DNA of 5,927 nucleotides. It comes from Bacilli bacterium (GTDB lineage: Bacteria; Bacillota_I; Bacilli_A; RF39; UBA660). Position 1 is the first letter of the stretch. The number at the start of each line of letters is the position of its first letter. The DNA is taken from contig JAQVZV010000049.1 in the NCBI GenBank assembly GCA_028708005.1, positions 1 through 5,927 on the forward strand. Reading direction: 5' to 3'. Positions 4,044 to 5,927 of this stretch are shown here, one piece after another. Below the pieces are notes generated by a model, which worked only from the letters and a program-made list of their open reading frames with translations, was not told the origin of the DNA and ran no database searches. The position numbers and the translations under genes are program-made.

Positions 4044-5927
4044 ATGGTTAGAAGAATTAAAACTAAAGAAAAAAACAAAACTATACAGGGATTAGTAATG
4101 GCAACATTTATATTGTTATGCACCACTTCCCTTTACCTTATATATAACATACTATTATTAAGCGGCATCGAGAATATTATACGAACCGGTCTTATTACCA
4201 TTATTATAATTATTGTCGTTATCTTTTTCATACTATGTATAAAAACCATTAAAGGGAGAAAAATACAGTCAGTCATTATATTTATAATAATATCTTTATT
4301 ATTTTCAAGCGCACAATATATAGGAGCTCACTACATTAACAAGGCTTTTTCATCAATAAATAAGATGAATAAATCAGAAGTCACATATAGCACCTCTCTT
4401 GTGGTTATGAAAACATCAGCCATCAATACCATCGCTGATTTAAAAAAGAAAAAAATAGGAATTATAAGTGACACCAACAGCATTGAAGGATATATAATAA
4501 GTCAAGATATTATTAAAGAAAATAATATTGACAAGAATAGTCTTATTGAATATGACGAGTCTGTATCAATGTTAAATGATTTATACGAAGGTCATATTGA
4601 CGCTATGTTTATATCAAGTGGTTATGTCTCTATTTTTAGTTCGATAGATCATTTTGTAAATATCGAGAAAGAAACCAAGACCATAACATCAAAATCTAAA
4701 ACTATGGAAAAAGCTGATGAAATCATTAGCACGCCAAAAATAAAGATAAGTAAACCGTTCACAATGTTGATTTTGGGTGTACAATCTGGTAACGATCAAA
4801 GCGAAGGTTTACCTTCATCATATAATGCTGATACACTTATTCTTATAACGTTTAATCCAAAAACATTAAATACAACAATGTTAAGCATTCCAAGAGACAC
4901 TTTCGTTCCAATCGCATGTTTTGCAAATCAAAAACAAAATAAAATAACGCATTCCGGATGGAATGGAGAAAGTTGTGTTATAAAAACAGTCCAAAATTTT
5001 ACAGGTATTAATATTAATTATTATGTTAAAATAAACTTCAACGGCGTTGTAAAGTTAGTTGATGCTTTAAATGGCATTGAAGTTGATGTCCCATATAGTT
5101 TCTGTGAACAAAATAGCAAACGCCAATGGGGGAAAAACACGGTGTTTGTAGAAAAAGGGAAAAGGATATTGAATGGAGAACAAGCTTTAGCACTATCGCG
5201 TAATCGACACAAGCCAAAGGATGGTTCTGATGTTGGTAGGATGATGGGAAGGTATTGTCCTACTTATAGAGAAGGAAGCAGAGATGACTTTGCTCGTGGA
5301 CAAAATCAGCAATTAGTCATAAAGGGCATTGCTAATAAAGCAAAGGAAATCCGTGATATAAACAAATTATATAAAATATTAGATTTACTTGAAAAAAATA
5401 TGGATACAAATATGTCAACTAATCAAATACTTTCTTTCTATAATATTGGCCAAAACATCTTATCTCATTCTAAAAATCAGGGAGACATCTTAAGCTTCCA
5501 AAGACTTTATTTAAAAACATATGGCGCTATGATATATGATGAAGGAATGAAACAGCGTTTATCTAATCAAATATATTATAAAGGTAGTTTAAAAGACGTG
5601 GTTGATGCAATGGAGGTTAATCTAGGCATTAAAAAACCTACTATTACAAAAAACTTTTCCTTCTCAATAAACGAACAATATCAACAAAGAGTTATCGGAA
5701 AAGGAATTTATAATGAAGCAGGCATAAAATTAGTCCCCGATTTTACCAAATATACCAAAGCCACTGCTACAAAATGGGGAAATGATAACGGTATCCCAAT
5801 ACATTTTGATACAGTTGAATCAGGAGATGCTAAATATAAAGATGGGCAAATTATTAAGCAAGATACACCGCAAAAAAAGCTAGTATCTCTCGTTAACAAA
5901 GCAAAAGGTATAACGTTAACAATAGTA
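4044..5927 (+). CDS. LytR-CpsA-Psr (LCP) family envelope protein, 3 TM plus half-PBP plus LCP plus PASTA-like; 3' end outside window
   Basis: LCP enzymes transfer lipid-linked anionic polymers, such as teichoic acid or capsule, to peptidoglycan outside the membrane. The frame starts at the ATG at 4044, with GGAGG 7 nt upstream, and is open for 628 codons. The basic N-terminus and three helices (about 14-40, 46-66, 74-97) suit an N-in anchor with the rest outside. Residues 113-210 resemble one lobe of a solute-binding protein (DLKKKKIGIIS, then LIEYDESVSML..LYEGHIDAMFI). The LCP domain spans about 238-430: FTMLILGVQSG, ADT (262-264), SIPRD (281-285), K300, FNGVVKLVDALNGIEVDVP, LNGEQALALSRNR (376-388), DDFARGQNQQ (414-423). 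These carry the Asp and Arg residues that bind pyrophosphate and metal in characterised members, although the usual RQ of the last motif is NQ. Four cysteines (292, 311, 354, 405) could form disulfides. Residues 563-628 look PASTA-like. The polymer it handles cannot be told. Confidence 0.88.
   Translation, partial: MVRRIKTKEKNKTIQGLVMATFILLCTTSLYLIYNILLLSGIENIIRTGLITIIIIIVVIFFILCIKTIKGRKIQSVIIFIIISLLFSSAQYIGAHYINKAFSSINKMNKSEVTYSTSLVVMKTSAINTIADLKKKKIGIISDTNSIEGYIISQDIIKENNIDKNSLIEYDESVSMLNDLYEGHIDAMFISSGYVSIFSSIDHFVNIEKETKTITSKSKTMEKADEIISTPKIKISKPFTMLILGVQSGNDQSEGLPSSYNADTLILITFNPKTLNTTMLSIPRDTFVPIACFANQKQNKITHSGWNGESCVIKTVQNFTGININYYVKINFNGVVKLVDALNGIEVDVPYSFCEQNSKRQWGKNTVFVEKGKRILNGEQALALSRNRHKPKDGSDVGRMMGRYCPTYREGSRDDFARGQNQQLVIKGIANKAKEIRDINKLYKILDLLEKNMDTNMSTNQILSFYNIGQNILSHSKNQGDILSFQRLYLKTYGAMIYDEGMKQRLSNQIYYKGSLKDVVDAMEVNLGIKKPTITKNFSFSINEQYQQRVIGKGIYNEAGIKLVPDFTKYTKATATKWGNDNGIPIHFDTVESGDAKYKDGQIIKQDTPQKKLVSLVNKAKGITLTIV
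4761..5333 (+). other. LCP catalytic domain within the envelope protein
   Basis: This part covers residues 240-430 and holds the family's ordered motifs: ADT, SIPRD, the K..H..W segment, LVDALNGIEV, LSRNR and DDFAR..NQQ. Compared with the compact R.R...D..R spacing I expect, about 26 residues (389-414), including Cys405, are inserted between LSRNR and DDFAR. The presence of Asp263, Arg284, Asp285, Arg386, Arg388 and Arg418 argues for an active domain. Confidence 0.85.
5730..5927 (+). other. PASTA-like C-terminal domain of the LCP protein (may continue)
   Basis: Residues 563-628 begin with LVPDF, followed by a helix-like ATKWGNDNGI, a beta segment IHFDTVESGD, then DGQIIKQDTP, and end with ITLTIV. 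This follows the PASTA plan: VPD(L/F), helix, Gly-hydrophobic, G.(V/I)I.Q.P, and a terminal strand. PASTA domains bind muropeptides or beta-lactams in some Ser/Thr kinases and penicillin-binding proteins and are structural in others. The frame is open at the window edge, so further repeats could follow. Confidence 0.65.

Noticed and set aside
4030..4095. 21-codon frame from an ATG at 4030, out of frame with the LCP gene, as a leader peptide
   Set aside because: Its ATG lies almost at the predicted transcription start, without room for a ribosome site, and it merely overlaps the Shine-Dalgarno and 5' end of the LCP gene.
5021..5212. Minus-strand open frame opposite the LCP domain
   Set aside because: It lies within well-supported LCP coding sequence on the other strand and has no family resemblance.
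5708..5899. Minus-strand open frame opposite the PASTA-like region
   Set aside because: It is antisense to the open LCP frame and has no recognisable motif.
1..5927. Mycoplasma genetic code (TGA read as Trp)
   Set aside because: The Trp codons I read are TGG and all conserved frames run to TAA without internal TGA. All-TAA stops cannot exclude it formally, but nothing requires it.

Overview
The window comes from the chromosome of a low-GC Gram-positive bacterium. It holds the first eight genes of a ribosomal-protein S10 operon on the minus strand. Facing away from them on the plus strand is one large membrane-anchored gene of the LytR-CpsA-Psr (LCP) cell-envelope family. High A+T, strong GGAGG ribosome sites, TAA at all seven visible stops, and the wording of L2, L3, S10 and the LCP protein point to class Bacilli, most likely near Erysipelotrichales, RF39 or Acholeplasmatales. 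This placement is from memory of family sequences, not from a search. An LCP protein suggests a walled cell. All Trp codons I checked are TGG and no reading frame is broken by TGA, so nothing calls for the Mycoplasma code.

Layout. Read right to left on the minus strand: a promoter at about 3854-3883; a structured leader of about 120 nt (3726-3847); then rpsJ (S10), rplC (L3), rplD (L4), rplW (L23), rplB (L2), rpsS (S19), rplV (L22) and the first 49 codons of rpsC (S3), which runs off the left edge. Gaps within the operon are 1 to 42 nt and there is no internal terminator. Two starts need correcting from the longest reading frame: rplV starts at 499, not 526, and rplD at 2554, not 2575. In both cases a GGAGG lies 6-7 nt before the internal ATG. 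On the plus strand a consensus-like promoter at 3993-4021 drives the LCP gene from 4044, which is still open at the right edge (628 codons seen).

How they work together. The eight ribosomal proteins are made from one transcript in the standard order. The leader can fold into a domain closed by an 8-bp long-range helix, with a small hairpin just before the rpsJ ribosome site, which fits autogenous control. The LCP protein is a separate unit. It reads as three membrane helices, a half periplasmic-binding-protein-like lobe, an LCP catalytic domain with four extracytoplasmic cysteines, and a terminal PASTA-like repeat.

The points most worth a second look are: (1) the LCP domain architecture; (2) unusual residues in the tunnel loops of both L4 and L22; (3) an acidic, ten-residue-periodic tail on L3; (4) the folded S10 leader; (5) the divergent pairing of an S10 operon with an LCP gene. 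I see no mobile element, CRISPR array, tRNA or rRNA. I do not see a clearly undescribed multi-gene system; the LCP fusion is the nearest thing to one.
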